Shown here piece by piece: positions 37,035 to 45,708 of a DNA stretch of 64,000 bases. Under the pieces are notes generated by a model. The model saw only the letters and a list, made by a program, of their open reading frames with translations. It searched no databases and had not been told where the DNA came from. The position numbers were made by a program, and so were the translations under genes. The DNA is from Paenibacillus sp. BSR1-1 (lineage in GTDB: Bacteria > Bacillota > Bacilli > Bacillales > Cytobacillaceae): assembly GCF_030403775.1 (NCBI RefSeq), contig NZ_JAQMWQ010000011.1:93007-157006 (forward strand), given 5' to 3'. How positions within the stretch are numbered: the first letter of the stretch is position 1; the number at the start of each line of letters is the position of its first letter.

Positions 37035-37322
37035 TTATTCTTCTTCTTTAATTACGATATGGCGAATGATATCTTCGCTGATCTTTGCAAGACGAGAAAA
37101 TTCTTGTACTGCAGCAGCTGAAGATGTAGTTTTAGCGATTTGGTAGTATCCGTCACGGAAATCGTTGATTTCGTAAGCTAGACGGCGCTTACCCCAATCC
37201 TTTGTTTCAGCAGTTTCCGCACCGTTATCAAGAAGAATTGTGTTGAAACGCTCAACTAGAGCTTTCTTTGATTCATCTTCAATATTTGGGCGGATGATGT
37301 ACATGATTTCGTACTTATTCAT
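37035..37322 (-). CDS. rpsF: 30S ribosomal protein S6
   Basis: 95 aa from ATG 37322 behind AAAGGAGGTGA. It begins [17 protein letters not shown] and has [19 protein letters not shown]6 pairs with S18. The leader of its mRNA carries a hairpin that can hide the ribosome site, matching the S6:S18 autoregulatory element. Confidence 0.98.
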   Translation of the reverse strand: MNKYEIMYIIRPNIEDESKKALVERFNTILLDNGAETAETKDWGKRRLAYEINDFRDGYYQIAKTTSSAAAVQEFSRLAKISEDIIRHIVIKEEE

Positions 37323-37331
37323 CACAGTCAC

Positions 37332-37367
37332 CTCCTTTTGGTCTAAACGGCCCGAATGGGCAAGGAG
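37332..37367 (-). promoter_or_regulatory. S6:S18-binding leader hairpin of rpsF
   Basis: On the minus strand CTCCTT at the 5' side pairs with AAGGAG of the rpsF ribosome site. An inner GCCC/GGGC helix and an unpaired CCG follow. This matches the known S6:S18 mRNA motif (CCG bulge mimicking 16S rRNA) that lets excess S6:S18 stop translation. Confidence 0.7.
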
Positions 37368-37393
37368 CAATTATTCATTACTCACAAGTTGAA

Positions 37394-37422
37394 ATTATAG
37401 CACAAGAAAAAAAGAAAAGCAA
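37394..37422 (-). promoter_or_regulatory. SigmaA promoter of the rpsF operon
   Basis: TTGCTT (37422-37417) and TATAAT (37399-37394) are 17 bp apart, with a TG one base before the -10 (extended -10). Confidence 0.85.
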
Positions 37423-37440
37423 CGACCTTCACATTTTCGC

Positions 37441-37479
37441 CAATATAAAAGCTCTGCAAGCTGCAGAGCTTTTATATTG
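37441..37479. terminator. 18-bp perfect inverted repeat, bidirectional terminator of ychF
   Basis: CAATATAAAAGCTCTGCA and its complement flank a 3-nt loop. The AT-rich outer part provides U-tracts on both strands. It is adjacent to the dispersed repeat at 37495. Confidence 0.75.
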
Positions 37480-37494
37480 TGCGTTGTTACCTTG

Positions 37495-37690
37495 TCTGTT
37501 GATTTCCGCTCCAGGTGCTTCACTTTCCGCGGGCGGTTCGGAGAGCCTCCTCGGCGCAAAGCGCCTCCGGGGTCTCCCCTGTCCCGTACTCCCGCAGGAC
37601 ATTGATTTTGCTTCCTTGAATTGGCCCACGCACGAAGGAAATGCGATAGCATTTTCGAGGAGTCTCGCACCTTCCGCTCCAATCAACAGA
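37495..37690. repeat. 196-bp dispersed-type element with terminal inverted repeats
   Basis: The ends are TCTGTTGATT and AATCAACAGA, a perfect 10-bp terminal inverted repeat. CCGCTCCA lies just inside on both sides in direct orientation. The interior is GC-rich with hairpins (for example GGCGC...GCGCC near 37551-37565). It encodes nothing convincing. I recall closely similar intergenic elements in other Bacillaceae genomes, but only one copy is in this window. Confidence 0.7.
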
Positions 37691-37722
37691 AGTGCAAAAT
37701 TAATATTGTGCTTTTACTTAAC

Positions 37723-38823
37723 CTAAACATTAAAGCGGAAGTGGATTACATCTCCATCTTTCACAATATAATCTTTACCTTCTAGACGTACTTTACCGGC
37801 TTCCTTCGCTGCATTATGGCTGCCAGCAGCTAATAGATCATCAAAGGAAACTGTCTCAGCACGGATAAAGCCGCGCTCGAAATCAGAGTGAATAATCCCT
37901 GCACATTGCGGTGCTTTCATGCCGTTTCTAAATGTCCAAGCACGAACCTCCTGAACACCCGCCGTGAAATAAGTAGCTAAACCAAGCAGGCTATAGGCAG
38001 CACGGATTAACTGGTCAAGACCTGATTCTTCAATGCCAAGCTCAGAAAGGAACATCGCTTTTTCTTCGCCCTCAAGCTCAGCAATTTCCTCTTCAATTTT
38101 GGCACAAATTACAATAACCTCAGCATTATCAGCCTTGGCAAATTCCCGAACCTTTTGAACATATTCATTTTCTGAAGCATCAGCAATATCATCTTCGCTC
38201 ACATTGGCTACATAAAGGACAGGCTTGATCGTTAATAGATGCAGCCCTTTGACCAACTTCATCTGTTCTTCCGTAAAGTCTACGGTACGAGCAGGTTTTT
38301 CCGCTTCAAACGCATCACGCAGCATTGCAAGAACTTCAAATTCAGCCGCTGCTTCTTTATCCTTTTGTTTGGCCAATTTCTCTACACGGCCGATGCGCTT
38401 TTCAACGGATTCCATATCAGCTAGGATTAATTCTAAATTAATCGTTTCAATATCATCGATTGGATCCACTTTACCTGAAACGTGGGTAATGTTTTCATCT
38501 GCGAAGCAGCGAACTACTTGGCAAATGGCATCTACTTGGCGAATGTGGGAAAGGAATTTGTTCCCCAAACCTTCACCTTTACTTGCACCTTTCACAATCC
38601 CAGCAATGTCGGTAAATTCAAAAGCCGTTGGTACGGTCTTTTTCGGCTGGACAAGCTCAGTTAATTTTTGTAAACGGTAATCCGGAACCTCTACAATTCC
38701 AACATTCGGATCGATCGTACAGAAAGGGTAGTTTGCCGATTCCGCCCCTGCTTGAGTTATTGCATTAAACAATGTAGATTTACCCACGTTCGGCAAACCT
38801 ACAATACCAGCTGTTAAAGCCAT
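37723..38823 (-). CDS. ychF: Redox-regulated ATPase/GTPase YchF (YyaF)
   Basis: 366 aa, exactly the Bacillus length. The N-terminal Obg-type G domain has GLPNVGKSTLFNAIT (P-loop), DIAGIVKGASKGEGLGN and VLYVANVSEDD in place of the guanine-specific NKxD, which lets YchF prefer ATP. A coiled coil and a C-terminal TGS domain (TFFTAG-type YFTAGVQEVRAW, DGDVIHFRFNV) follow. It binds ribosomes and affects stress responses. It is monocistronic. Confidence 0.97.
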   Translation of the reverse strand: MALTAGIVGLPNVGKSTLFNAITQAGAESANYPFCTIDPNVGIVEVPDYRLQKLTELVQPKKTVPTAFEFTDIAGIVKGASKGEGLGNKFLSHIRQVDAICQVVRCFADENITHVSGKVDPIDDIETINLELILADMESVEKRIGRVEKLAKQKDKEAAAEFEVLAMLRDAFEAEKPARTVDFTEEQMKLVKGLHLLTIKPVLYVANVSEDDIADASENEYVQKVREFAKADNAEVIVICAKIEEEIAELEGEEKAMFLSELGIEESGLDQLIRAAYSLLGLATYFTAGVQEVRAWTFRNGMKAPQCAGIIHSDFERGFIRAETVSFDDLLAAGSHNAAKEAGKVRLEGKDYIVKDGDVIHFRFNV

Positions 38824-38926
38824 TCATGTTCACTCCTCTAGAAAAATAAATCTATTTTAAAAAAATTAATTCCTAAATTATAAAGACAAGCCTTTCACAA
38901 TTATAGGCATATGTCTTAAAAAAGAC

Positions 38927-38951
38927 AACTGCCGCTTTAGAGGCGGCAGTT
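38927..38951 (-). terminator. Terminator of yyaE
   Basis: AACTGCCGC pairs with GCGGCAGTT over a 7-nt loop, overlapping the stop codon; TCTTTTTTAA follows on the minus strand. Confidence 0.85.
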
Positions 38952-40947
38952 AGTTTATTTTTTCAAGATTTACTAAACAATCGTATAAAGTACTTCCCAG
39001 TCCATTATCAGATTCCCTGCTAGATGTCAGCTGATTAACAGACCCGCCAAATTCCTGCCAAATCCCTTCATCAATATTAATCGTGTCAGGGTGGGCATTG
39101 GCTAAAATAAAAATATAACCTTTGACTTCACCGCGGTCGTTCCATACCCGTACATAATCACCATTGTTTAATGACAAATCAGCTGCAATATTATTAGCAA
39201 TTTCTACCTTCAGTTGCGGCTTTGAGGCGAAAAGATGATAGTTTTGTGAATGATTAGAGCGCATTGGGTGAATCGTCAGCAGGCTATAGGGATATTTTTC
39301 TGCCAGAGCAGGATTTGTCCATTTCGATTCGTCCGGTACGGCTAATTTCAAGAGACCGTCCTCACCTTTAAGCAAAGAGGTAAATTCAAATTTGCCGCTC
39401 GGTGTCTGAAAATTCATTTCCTGCCATGGAATGTACTCAACTGGCAGTTCCAATGTTTGTGCTTCTTTTAATTTTTGAAGTGTGATCCCGTAAGGCGCCA
39501 ATGGCTTTAACGTCATCTCAAGGAATTGGTCTCTGGAATAGGAAAATTCCTCCCCAAATCCAAGTCTTTCCGCTAATTGCGTCCAAATCCATAAATCAGA
39601 TTTTGCTTCGCCCGGCGCTTCGACAAGCTTTGGGCCATAATTGATATAATGATGGTACATCGAGGAGTAGTAAAAATCCTCCTCTTCAAATGCGGTAGCC
39701 GTTGGCAATACATAATCAGCCATTCGTGCCGTATCGGTCATATATTGGTCAATAACAACCAGCGTTTTGACTGAAGAAAAAGCTTCTTTAACCACATGAG
39801 TGTCAGGCACCTGAGTTAACGGGTTCCCGCATGTCACGATAATCATTTGAATTTCCGGGTCTGCTGCCTTGAGCACTTCTTCCGCCTGCTTCATTATTGA
39901 AAATTGCCGATGGTATTGTCTGCGGCCGGCAAGGGTTAATTCTTCAAAGGCAAAGCTTTGCCCCACTTGAAGGTTAGCATAATTGGCACCGCCGCCGGCA
40001 ATTCCGATATTTCCACTGACGGCTACGAGTGCATCAATCAAGCGAATCGTATTCCCGCCGTTTTGATATCGCTGCAAACCTAAGCCCATATAAGTGGAAG
40101 TGGGTTTATCCGCATAAATCCTAGCCAGCTGCGTAATAGTTTCTTCCGCCACCTCTGTCATTTCGCTTATTTTTTCAAGGGAAATGCTGTCCAACAGCCC
40201 TTCTAAATCTTTATAGCCGTGTGTATGCTGTTTAATAAAGGATTGATCCTCTAAACCTAAGCGGAGTATTTCTTTCATAATGCCAGCAGCCAGCAATCCA
40301 TCCATTCCAGGTTTAATCGTGATATGCTGATCGGCAATTTTGGCTGTTGCATTGAACAGGGGGTCAATAACATAAAGGTTTGCGCCCCGCTTTTTCACCT
40401 CTAATAGCTTTTCGTAGAAATGCATATTTGTCCTAGCCACATTTCTTCCCCAAACAATGATGTTTTTGCTATTAAAAATATCATCCGGTCCATGGCCGTA
40501 AGCACTGCCAAAATCCCATTTCTGCGCTTCAATCCCCGCTCCCCAGCATAGGGAGCCATACAGTTCTGTTACTCCGCCATAGGCATTAAAGAAGCGCTGA
40601 TCCAAATTTTTTAATATCCCGTTATTGGCATAATCGTGGCTGTGAAGAACCGCTGTTGTACCGTTTTGTTTTTTAATTTCTACTAATTTCGCAGCGATTT
40701 CACCAAGGGCCTGATCCCAAGTTATTGGTTCGAATTGACCGTTTATCTTTTTTAAGGGGTGCAATAACCGTTTTGATGAGTTTGTTCTTGTTTCCAATTG
40801 ACGGCCTCGGCCGCAAATTTTCCCCTTTGTAATCGGATGGGATGGATCGCCGTCGACTTTTATTACTTTATTATTTTCTACTGTTACATTTAAACCGCAG
40901 CTATCCCAGCAATTTAACGGACAAGCCGACTGTATAATCTTTGCCAC
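38950..40947 (-). CDS. yyaE: Molybdopterin-dependent oxidoreductase YyaE
   Basis: 665 aa from GTG 40947, behind GGGGGGAGA; the frame stays open upstream to 41064 only because it reads into a MITE-like element. The N-terminus has a 4Fe-4S Cys cluster (CPLNCWDSCGLNV ... GKICGRG), then the DMSO-reductase-family body (ITWDQALGEIA, NNGILKNLDQRF, IVTCGNPLTQVPD, YVLPTATAFEEED) and a C-terminal dinucleotide-binding domain (LLTIHPMRSNHSQNY). It is an orphan catalytic subunit with no adjacent Fe-S or membrane partner; the substrate is unknown. YyaE of B. subtilis lies at the same locus. Confidence 0.9.
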   Translation of the reverse strand: MAKIIQSACPLNCWDSCGLNVTVENNKVIKVDGDPSHPITKGKICGRGRQLETRTNSSKRLLHPLKKINGQFEPITWDQALGEIAAKLVEIKKQNGTTAVLHSHDYANNGILKNLDQRFFNAYGGVTELYGSLCWGAGIEAQKWDFGSAYGHGPDDIFNSKNIIVWGRNVARTNMHFYEKLLEVKKRGANLYVIDPLFNATAKIADQHITIKPGMDGLLAAGIMKEILRLGLEDQSFIKQHTHGYKDLEGLLDSISLEKISEMTEVAEETITQLARIYADKPTSTYMGLGLQRYQNGGNTIRLIDALVAVSGNIGIAGGGANYANLQVGQSFAFEELTLAGRRQYHRQFSIMKQAEEVLKAADPEIQMIIVTCGNPLTQVPDTHVVKEAFSSVKTLVVIDQYMTDTARMADYVLPTATAFEEEDFYYSSMYHHYINYGPKLVEAPGEAKSDLWIWTQLAERLGFGEEFSYSRDQFLEMTLKPLAPYGITLQKLKEAQTLELPVEYIPWQEMNFQTPSGKFEFTSLLKGEDGLLKLAVPDESKWTNPALAEKYPYSLLTIHPMRSNHSQNYHLFASKPQLKVEIANNIAADLSLNNGDYVRVWNDRGEVKGYIFILANAHPDTINIDEGIWQEFGGSVNQLTSSRESDNGLGSTLYDCLVNLEKIN

Positions 40948-40977
40948 AGCTCTCCCCCCAAATCTTTTTATATCTAT

Positions 40978-41141
40978 GGCTATTTTCGCAAAGATTGTTG
41001 TTTGTCGTATAAGTTCATCAACCCGAATATTTAGATTCTTCGTGCCATCTTTTCGTAAGAGCATTTGCGAAAATTGCCTAGAAACTTTGTAAATGACCCT
41101 TAATAAGTTCCAAAAGTAACAAAGTTTACGAAAAGAGCCTT
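40978..41141. mobile_element. MITE-like element, copy 1 (inverted relative to 63603-63767)
   Basis: About 164 bp bounded by imperfect 23-bp terminal inverted repeats (GGCTATTTTCGCAAAG... and ...TTTACGAAAAGAGCC). Its reverse complement aligns almost end to end with 63603-63767. It encodes no protein. It is inserted 30 bp before the yyaE start codon, where the promoter would be. Confidence 0.8.
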
Positions 41142-41175
41142 ATCTAATAAAAATAATACAGCATCCCAAAAAAAG

Positions 41176-41201
41176 AAGCATGAAAATTATTCTTCATGCT
41201 T
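41176..41201 (-). terminator. Terminator of yyzM
   Basis: AAGCATGAA pairs with TTCATGCTT over an 8-nt loop at the end of the gene; TCTTTTTTTGGG follows on the minus strand. Confidence 0.8.
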
Positions 41202-41396
41202 AACCAAAATTTTCTTCATTTTTCTTGAAAACTCTCTCCTTGGAATGAGAACACTATGGCCGCAGCCTTCACATTTAATGCGGACATCCATCCCCATGCG
41301 GATAATCTTCCAGCGATTCGTCCCGCACGGATGCTGTTTCTTCATTTCAACCACATCGTTTAAAGCAAACTCTTTTTCCTCCACCCGACTCACCAT
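41187..41396 (-). CDS. yyzM: DUF951 protein YyzM
   Basis: Up to 69 aa. The core HPCGTNRWKIIRMGMDVRIK followed by CEGCGHSVLIPR is the DUF951 signature, with three Cys and one His likely binding zinc. The start is uncertain: ATG 41396 and GTG 41384 are both possible, and the family usually begins close to EEKEFALND. It lies 4 bp after mscS on the same strand. Function unknown; it is conserved in this position across Bacillus. Confidence 0.9.
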   Translation of the reverse strand: MVSRVEEKEFALNDVVEMKKQHPCGTNRWKIIRMGMDVRIKCEGCGHSVLIPRREFSRKMKKILVKHEE

Positions 41397-41399
41397 CCT

Positions 41400-42284
41400 T
41401 TAAACACTTGGTTCTTTTACATTACTTGAATCCTTCGAGAACATCACCATGCGTGGATATGGAATTTCAATTCCATGGGCATCTAGTTCAATTTTGATAT
41501 CTTTTCTTATTTTCCTCGTAACTGCAGCATGCTTCATTGGCAATGTTTCAGCAATAATTCTAATTATTACTTCTGATGGTCCAAAATTTTGAATGCCCAA
41601 ATACTCCGGAGCTTTTACTAATTCCTCATATTGTTCCGGCATTTTTTCAAGTAAATCTTTAATGACTGTCTCAGCCTTATCAATATCTTCCTCATAAGCA
41701 ATTCCGACATCAATTATTGCAATGCTATTATTAAGGGAAAAGTTGGTTACTTCCATAATACTGCCATTTGGAAGAATATGGACTTCCCCAGTCCAGCTTT
41801 TTAATTTGGTCGTCCGTAAGCCTATTGTCTGAACCGTTCCCTCAAACTGTCCGATGCGGACATGGTCACCGACCGAAAATTGGTCTTCAAAAATGATAAA
41901 AAATCCTGTAATCACATCTTTAACCAAACTTTGGGCGCCAAAACCTACAGCCAAGCCGACAATCCCGGCACCGGCAAGAAGGGCCTTTACATCGATTCCT
42001 AATACGGAAAGAATCATCATAAAAGCAATAAAATAAACCACATAAGAAAGGATATTATCTAAAAGTTTTGAGAGGGTCTCTTCGCGTCGTTCGGAAGTAC
42101 TGAGCGGAGAGAGGTTTCTAATTTTAAATATGTTATGAATGGCCAATTTTCCAATGCGGATTAATATATTGGCAATGACAAGAATGGCGATAATCTTTAA
42201 TAGCCCTTCGCCCAAGTTTAACCACGTATCTTCATTTTGAAATTTATTAATCAATTTTTCCATGCCTTTTTCAGTTAGACTCAT
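41400..42284 (-). CDS. Small-conductance mechanosensitive channel (MscS family)
   Basis: 294 aa. Three N-terminal hydrophobic segments, of which the third, pore-lining one reads LLAGAGIVGLAVGFGAQSLV, the Gly/Ala-rich MscS helix. A beta domain follows (FSVGDHVRIGQFEGTVQTIGLRT in overlapping blocks) and a C-terminal alpha/beta cage. It opens on hypo-osmotic shock to release solutes. It resembles YkuT-type channels. It is probably co-transcribed with yyzM. Confidence 0.93.
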   Translation of the reverse strand: MSLTEKGMEKLINKFQNEDTWLNLGEGLLKIIAILVIANILIRIGKLAIHNIFKIRNLSPLSTSERREETLSKLLDNILSYVVYFIAFMMILSVLGIDVKALLAGAGIVGLAVGFGAQSLVKDVITGFFIIFEDQFSVGDHVRIGQFEGTVQTIGLRTTKLKSWTGEVHILPNGSIMEVTNFSLNNSIAIIDVGIAYEEDIDKAETVIKDLLEKMPEQYEELVKAPEYLGIQNFGPSEVIIRIIAETLPMKHAAVTRKIRKDIKIELDAHGIEIPYPRMVMFSKDSSNVKEPSV

Positions 42285-42378
42285 ACATCCACCTTCCTTT
42301 ATCTAAACCACATCTATTTTAACAATTTTCTTTCTTACATTGTAGCATTATGATTTTTTCATTTTCTATCCACTTCAT

Positions 42379-42408
42379 GTATAGATTTACTGAATTTTCC
42401 GTATACTA
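42379..42408 (+). promoter_or_regulatory. Possible forespore sigma (SigF/SigG-like) promoter of yyaC
   Basis: GTATA at 42379-42383 and a 15-bp spacer precede CCGTATACTA, which fits the SigF -10 pattern GGNNANANTR except for the two leading G residues. It ends 28 bp before the yyaC ATG. Confidence 0.4.
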
Positions 42409-42436
42409 ATAAAACTTAGAGTAGGGAGTGGGATTA

Positions 42437-43051
42437 ATGAATCTAAAAACGAACTTTTTTGACAGGAGGAGCAAGACTCGCATCATTCATGATGATGATC
42501 AGGCATCCGAAAATTTAGCGGAGGAATTGCTGGCCGCCATTCCAAAAGTGACTAGCCGCCCGATCGTATTTGTTTGTATTGGTACAGACCGCTCCACCGG
42601 AGATTCATTAGGACCACTTGTCGGAACATTGCTTGAAGAAAAAGAACTGAAATCCTTTTATGTATATGGAACATTAGATGAGCCGATCCATGCAGTGAAT
42701 TTAGCAGAAAAGCTAAAGGAAATTCATATTAAGCATGTAGACCCGTTTATTATCGGAATCGATGCCTGTCTGGGAAGGATGAAAAATGTCGGTGTCATTC
42801 AACTTGGGCATGGTCCAGTCAAGCCAGGCGCCGGGGTAAACAAGGAGCTTCCAGCTGTTGGCGATATCCATATCACTGGGATTGTCAATGTCAGCGGGTT
42901 TATGGAATTCTTTGTATTACAAAATACACGGTTAAATCTAGTGATGAAAATGGCGAAAACGATCGCCGGCGGAATTTACGAAGCCAGCCTCTTGTATCCA
43001 AAGCAGCGCTGGAACGATTTAAAATGGTTAGATGAAGAAAAAACAAATTAA
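42437..43051 (+). CDS. yyaC: Spore protease-like YyaC (DUF1256)
   Basis: 204 aa from ATG 42437, behind GGGAGTGGG. Motifs: FVCIGTDRSTGDSLGPLVG, IIGIDACLGR and PGAGVNKELPAVGDIHITG. The fold is related to the germination protease GPR and hydrogenase maturation proteases. It is a sporulation gene in B. subtilis with no firmly established role. It is a lone plus-strand gene among minus-strand genes. Confidence 0.93.
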   Translation: MNLKTNFFDRRSKTRIIHDDDQASENLAEELLAAIPKVTSRPIVFVCIGTDRSTGDSLGPLVGTLLEEKELKSFYVYGTLDEPIHAVNLAEKLKEIHIKHVDPFIIGIDACLGRMKNVGVIQLGHGPVKPGAGVNKELPAVGDIHITGIVNVSGFMEFFVLQNTRLNLVMKMAKTIAGGIYEASLLYPKQRWNDLKWLDEEKTN

Positions 43052-43074
43052 AAAGAGCACAGGGGTGCTCTTTT
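43051..43074. terminator. Bidirectional terminator between yyaC and the DUF554 gene
   Basis: AAAAGAGCAC pairs with GTGCTCTTTT over AGGG, directly at the yyaC stop, with a T-run. Confidence 0.9.
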
Positions 43075-43085
43075 TGTGATTCCAT

Positions 43086-43802
43086 TTATTGTAAGAAAGT
43101 ATGATAAAAATACATACCGGTGACAATGATTCCCGTGATTACAATGCCAGGGAGAAGGTTTGCGACCCTTATTTTCACCATTCCGGTAAGATTAAGACCA
43201 ATGGCAAAAATCATAATACCGCCTGTTGCTGTCATTTCAACGATGAATTGATCCATCAAGGCTTGGGGGACAAAACGGTCAATTTGTGTGGCAAATAAGG
43301 CAATCAAACCTTCATAAAGTACAACAGGAATCGCTGAAAAAATGACACCAATTCCAAGTGTGGTCGTTAAAATCAATGCAGTGAATCCGTCAATCAAAGA
43401 TTTCGTATACAATACATCATGATCGCCGCGAATACCGCTGTCAAGGGCTCCGATAATTGCCATGGCACCAATCACAAAGATTAAAGTGGCCGTGACAAAC
43501 CCCTCTGAAATACTGCCTTTTCCATTGGAACCGACCCTTTTTTCCAGCCAGCCGCCCAAATCATTTAATTTATCCTCGAGTTTTAACAGCTCACCGACTA
43601 CCGCACCAACTACTAGACTTATAATGACAATTAGGAAATTTTCGCTTTTGAAGCCCATTTGCAATCCTAAAACCATAACGGACAAGCCAATGGCATACAT
43701 GACCGTGACTTTCATTCCCTCTGGAATTCGGTTTAACAGCTTACCGAGAAGAGTACCAATCACTATTAATAGTCCGTTAACTATTGTTCCTAGTAAAAAC
43801 AT
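43086..43802 (-). CDS. DUF554 family membrane protein
   Basis: 238 aa with about seven hydrophobic segments. It begins MFLLGTIVNGLLIVIGTLLG and has GALDSGIRGDHDVLYTKSLI, the conserved DUF554 loop. Family members (YqgA/YdfK type) are uncharacterised, possibly transporters. It stands between yyaC and parB, convergent with yyaC. Confidence 0.9.
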   Translation of the reverse strand: MFLLGTIVNGLLIVIGTLLGKLLNRIPEGMKVTVMYAIGLSVMVLGLQMGFKSENFLIVIISLVVGAVVGELLKLEDKLNDLGGWLEKRVGSNGKGSISEGFVTATLIFVIGAMAIIGALDSGIRGDHDVLYTKSLIDGFTALILTTTLGIGVIFSAIPVVLYEGLIALFATQIDRFVPQALMDQFIVEMTATGGIMIFAIGLNLTGMVKIRVANLLPGIVITGIIVTGMYFYHTFLQ

Positions 43803-43871
43803 GATGTTTCACCTTATTTAGCCTTTCGAAATAATTAATATTACTAAACTATCATATTAAGATAAAAAAAT

Positions 43872-43893
43872 AAACCATCCCTTTGGATGGTTT
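43872..43893 (-). terminator. Terminator of parA-parB
   Basis: AAACCATCC pairs with GGATGGTTT over a 4-nt loop at the parB stop; A-run upstream gives TTATTTTTTTATC on the minus strand. Confidence 0.85.
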
Positions 43894-44741
43894 TAAAATG
43901 ACTCTTCCTGGCCAAGCATTTCAAGAATCCGTTCCAGATCTTCCTGCGAGAAAAATTCAATTTCTATTTTCCCCTTATTGTTATTTTGCTTAATATTCAC
44001 TGTCGTGCCAAAACGCTCACGCAACGAATGCTCACGTTCCTGAATGAAAACATCCTTTTTCTTCTCAGGCTTTTTTGTTTCACGTGAAACATCTTCATTT
44101 AATAGTTGAATTAATTTTTCCAACTGGCGGACGTTTAACGCTTCATTGATAATTTTTTCGATTAAAACAGGCAACTTAGCTTTTTGTCTTAGTCCTAATA
44201 AGGCACGGCCGTGACCCATTGATATTTTTCCTGCTGAAATTAACTCTTGAATATGGGGAGGAAGGGAAAGCAGCCTAATATGATTAGCGATATGCGGCCG
44301 GCTTTTGCCTAAGCGTTTCGCTACTTCCTCTTGTGTCAGCTTCAGCTTTTCCATTAATGTTTGGTAGGCAAGTCCCTCTTCAATCGGATTCAAATCTTCC
44401 CGTTGAAGATTTTCGAGGACAGCCAATTCCATCATTTGCTGTTCAGAAAGCTCGCGAACGACCGCTGGGACTGTTTCAAGCTTCGCTTCTTTAGCAGCCC
44501 GGAAACGGCGTTCACCGACAACAATTTCATAGCCCTTGATTGTTTTTCTAACAACGAGCGGCTGTAGGATTCCATGTTCTAAAATCGACTCTTTTAATTC
44601 ATCGATTGTATCTTGGTGGAAGGTTTTACGTGGCTGGTAGGGATTCGGCCGCAGCTCCTTAAGTTTAATTTCTTGGACTGTTTCTTCTTTGCCGACATCC
44701 GCAAAAAATGCATTAAGGCCTTTTCCTAATCCTTTAGCCAT
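43893..44741 (-). CDS. parB: Chromosome partition protein ParB / Spo0J
   Basis: 282 aa. N-terminal CTP-binding ParB domain with [11 protein letters not shown] (GERRxR box) and [14 protein letters not shown], central HTH ([23 protein letters not shown]) and C-terminal dimer domain. It loads at parS, slides as a clamp and recruits condensin to oriC; with ParA it also controls DnaA activity. Its start overlaps parA by 8 bp. A perfect parS site lies in its own coding sequence, as in B. subtilis spo0J. Confidence 0.97.
   Translation of the reverse strand: MAKGLGKGLNAFFADVGKEETVQEIKLKELRPNPYQPRKTFHQDTIDELKESILEHGILQPLVVRKTIKGYEIVVGERRFRAAKEAKLETVPAVVRELSEQQMMELAVLENLQREDLNPIEEGLAYQTLMEKLKLTQEEVAKRLGKSRPHIANHIRLLSLPPHIQELISAGKISMGHGRALLGLRQKAKLPVLIEKIINEALNVRQLEKLIQLLNEDVSRETKKPEKKKDVFIQEREHSLRERFGTTVNIKQNNNKGKIEIEFFSQEDLERILEMLGQEESF
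44076..44091. other. parS site inside parB
   Basis: TGTTTCACGTGAAACA, a perfect palindrome and full consensus match. Confidence 0.93.
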
Positions 44742-45495
44742 TTGAGACCACTTCCTTCGCTAAATCTAAATAGACTTCTGCTCCGCGGGATTTTGCATCA
44801 TAGGTAATGATCGGTTCCCCATGACTTGGAGCTTCACTTAGACGCACATTTCTAGGAATAATTGTTTTATAAACCTTGTCTTGGAAGTATTTTTTTACTT
44901 CTTCAATGACTTGAATGCCAAGATTAGTCCTTGCATCAAGCATTGTTAGTAATACTCCTTCAATTTTTAATTCTTGATTTAAATGCTTTTGCACCAGTCT
45001 TACGGTATTCAAGAGCTGACTTAGTCCTTCAAGCGCATAATATTCACATTGTACTGGGATTAAAACGGCATCGGAAGCTGTTAAAGCATTGATGGTTAAT
45101 AAACCTAAGGATGGCGGACAATCAATAATAATATAGTCAAATTGATCCTTAACCTCTCCGAGGGCGCGTTTTAAACGGACCTCTCTGGAAATCGTCGGAA
45201 CGAGTTCAATTTCTGCTCCAGCCAGCTGGATGGTTGCTGGAAGTGCGTATAAATTTTCAACAGATGATGGTTTAATAACTTCATTTACTTCGACATCGTC
45301 TACTAAAACATCATAGATACACTGTTCAACTTCTGCCTTTTCAATTCCAATCCCGCTTGTTGCATTTCCCTGCGGGTCAATGTCTACCAATAAGACACGT
45401 TTCCCTATGTGTGCTAAGCAGGCGCCTAGGTTGACAGAGGTAGTCGTTTTGCCGACTCCACCTTTTTGATTCGCGATCGCAAGAACTTTGCCCAC
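44734..45495 (-). CDS. parA: Chromosome partition ATPase ParA / Soj
   Basis: 253 aa. Deviant Walker [20 protein letters not shown], Walker A' [11 protein letters not shown] and Walker [14 protein letters not shown]. The ATP-bound dimer binds DNA; it helps segregate origins and, as monomer or dimer, inhibits or stimulates DnaA. It is first in the parA-parB operon. Confidence 0.97.
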   Translation of the reverse strand: MGKVLAIANQKGGVGKTTTSVNLGACLAHIGKRVLLVDIDPQGNATSGIGIEKAEVEQCIYDVLVDDVEVNEVIKPSSVENLYALPATIQLAGAEIELVPTISREVRLKRALGEVKDQFDYIIIDCPPSLGLLTINALTASDAVLIPVQCEYYALEGLSQLLNTVRLVQKHLNQELKIEGVLLTMLDARTNLGIQVIEEVKKYFQDKVYKTIIPRNVRLSEAPSHGEPIITYDAKSRGAEVYLDLAKEVVSNG

Positions 45496-45665
45496 GATGT
45501 CACCTACCCTTTATATCTTGAAAAATTTTATTCTAGGAATCTATTAAAAATTATCCTCCATAAAAGAAAGAAAGTAAAATTTCATTCCTATATTTTAACA
45601 TGAAATTGATAGGTTTTTGTTTTTTTTCTAAAAATATTCCAATCAGTTAATTTTTCCAAAAAAAT

Positions 45666-45695
45666 AGAACCAAACAAGTATGATTGTATGGTTCT
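45666..45695 (-). terminator. Terminator of noc
   Basis: AGAACCA pairs with TGGTTCT over a long loop; on the minus strand ATTTTTTTGG follows. Confidence 0.65.
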
Positions 45696-45708
45696 TCTAA
45701 AACGTAAA

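Noticed and set aside
37395..37686. Minus-strand frames through the 196-bp element
   Set aside because: They are translations of the GC-rich repeat hairpins with no family resemblance.
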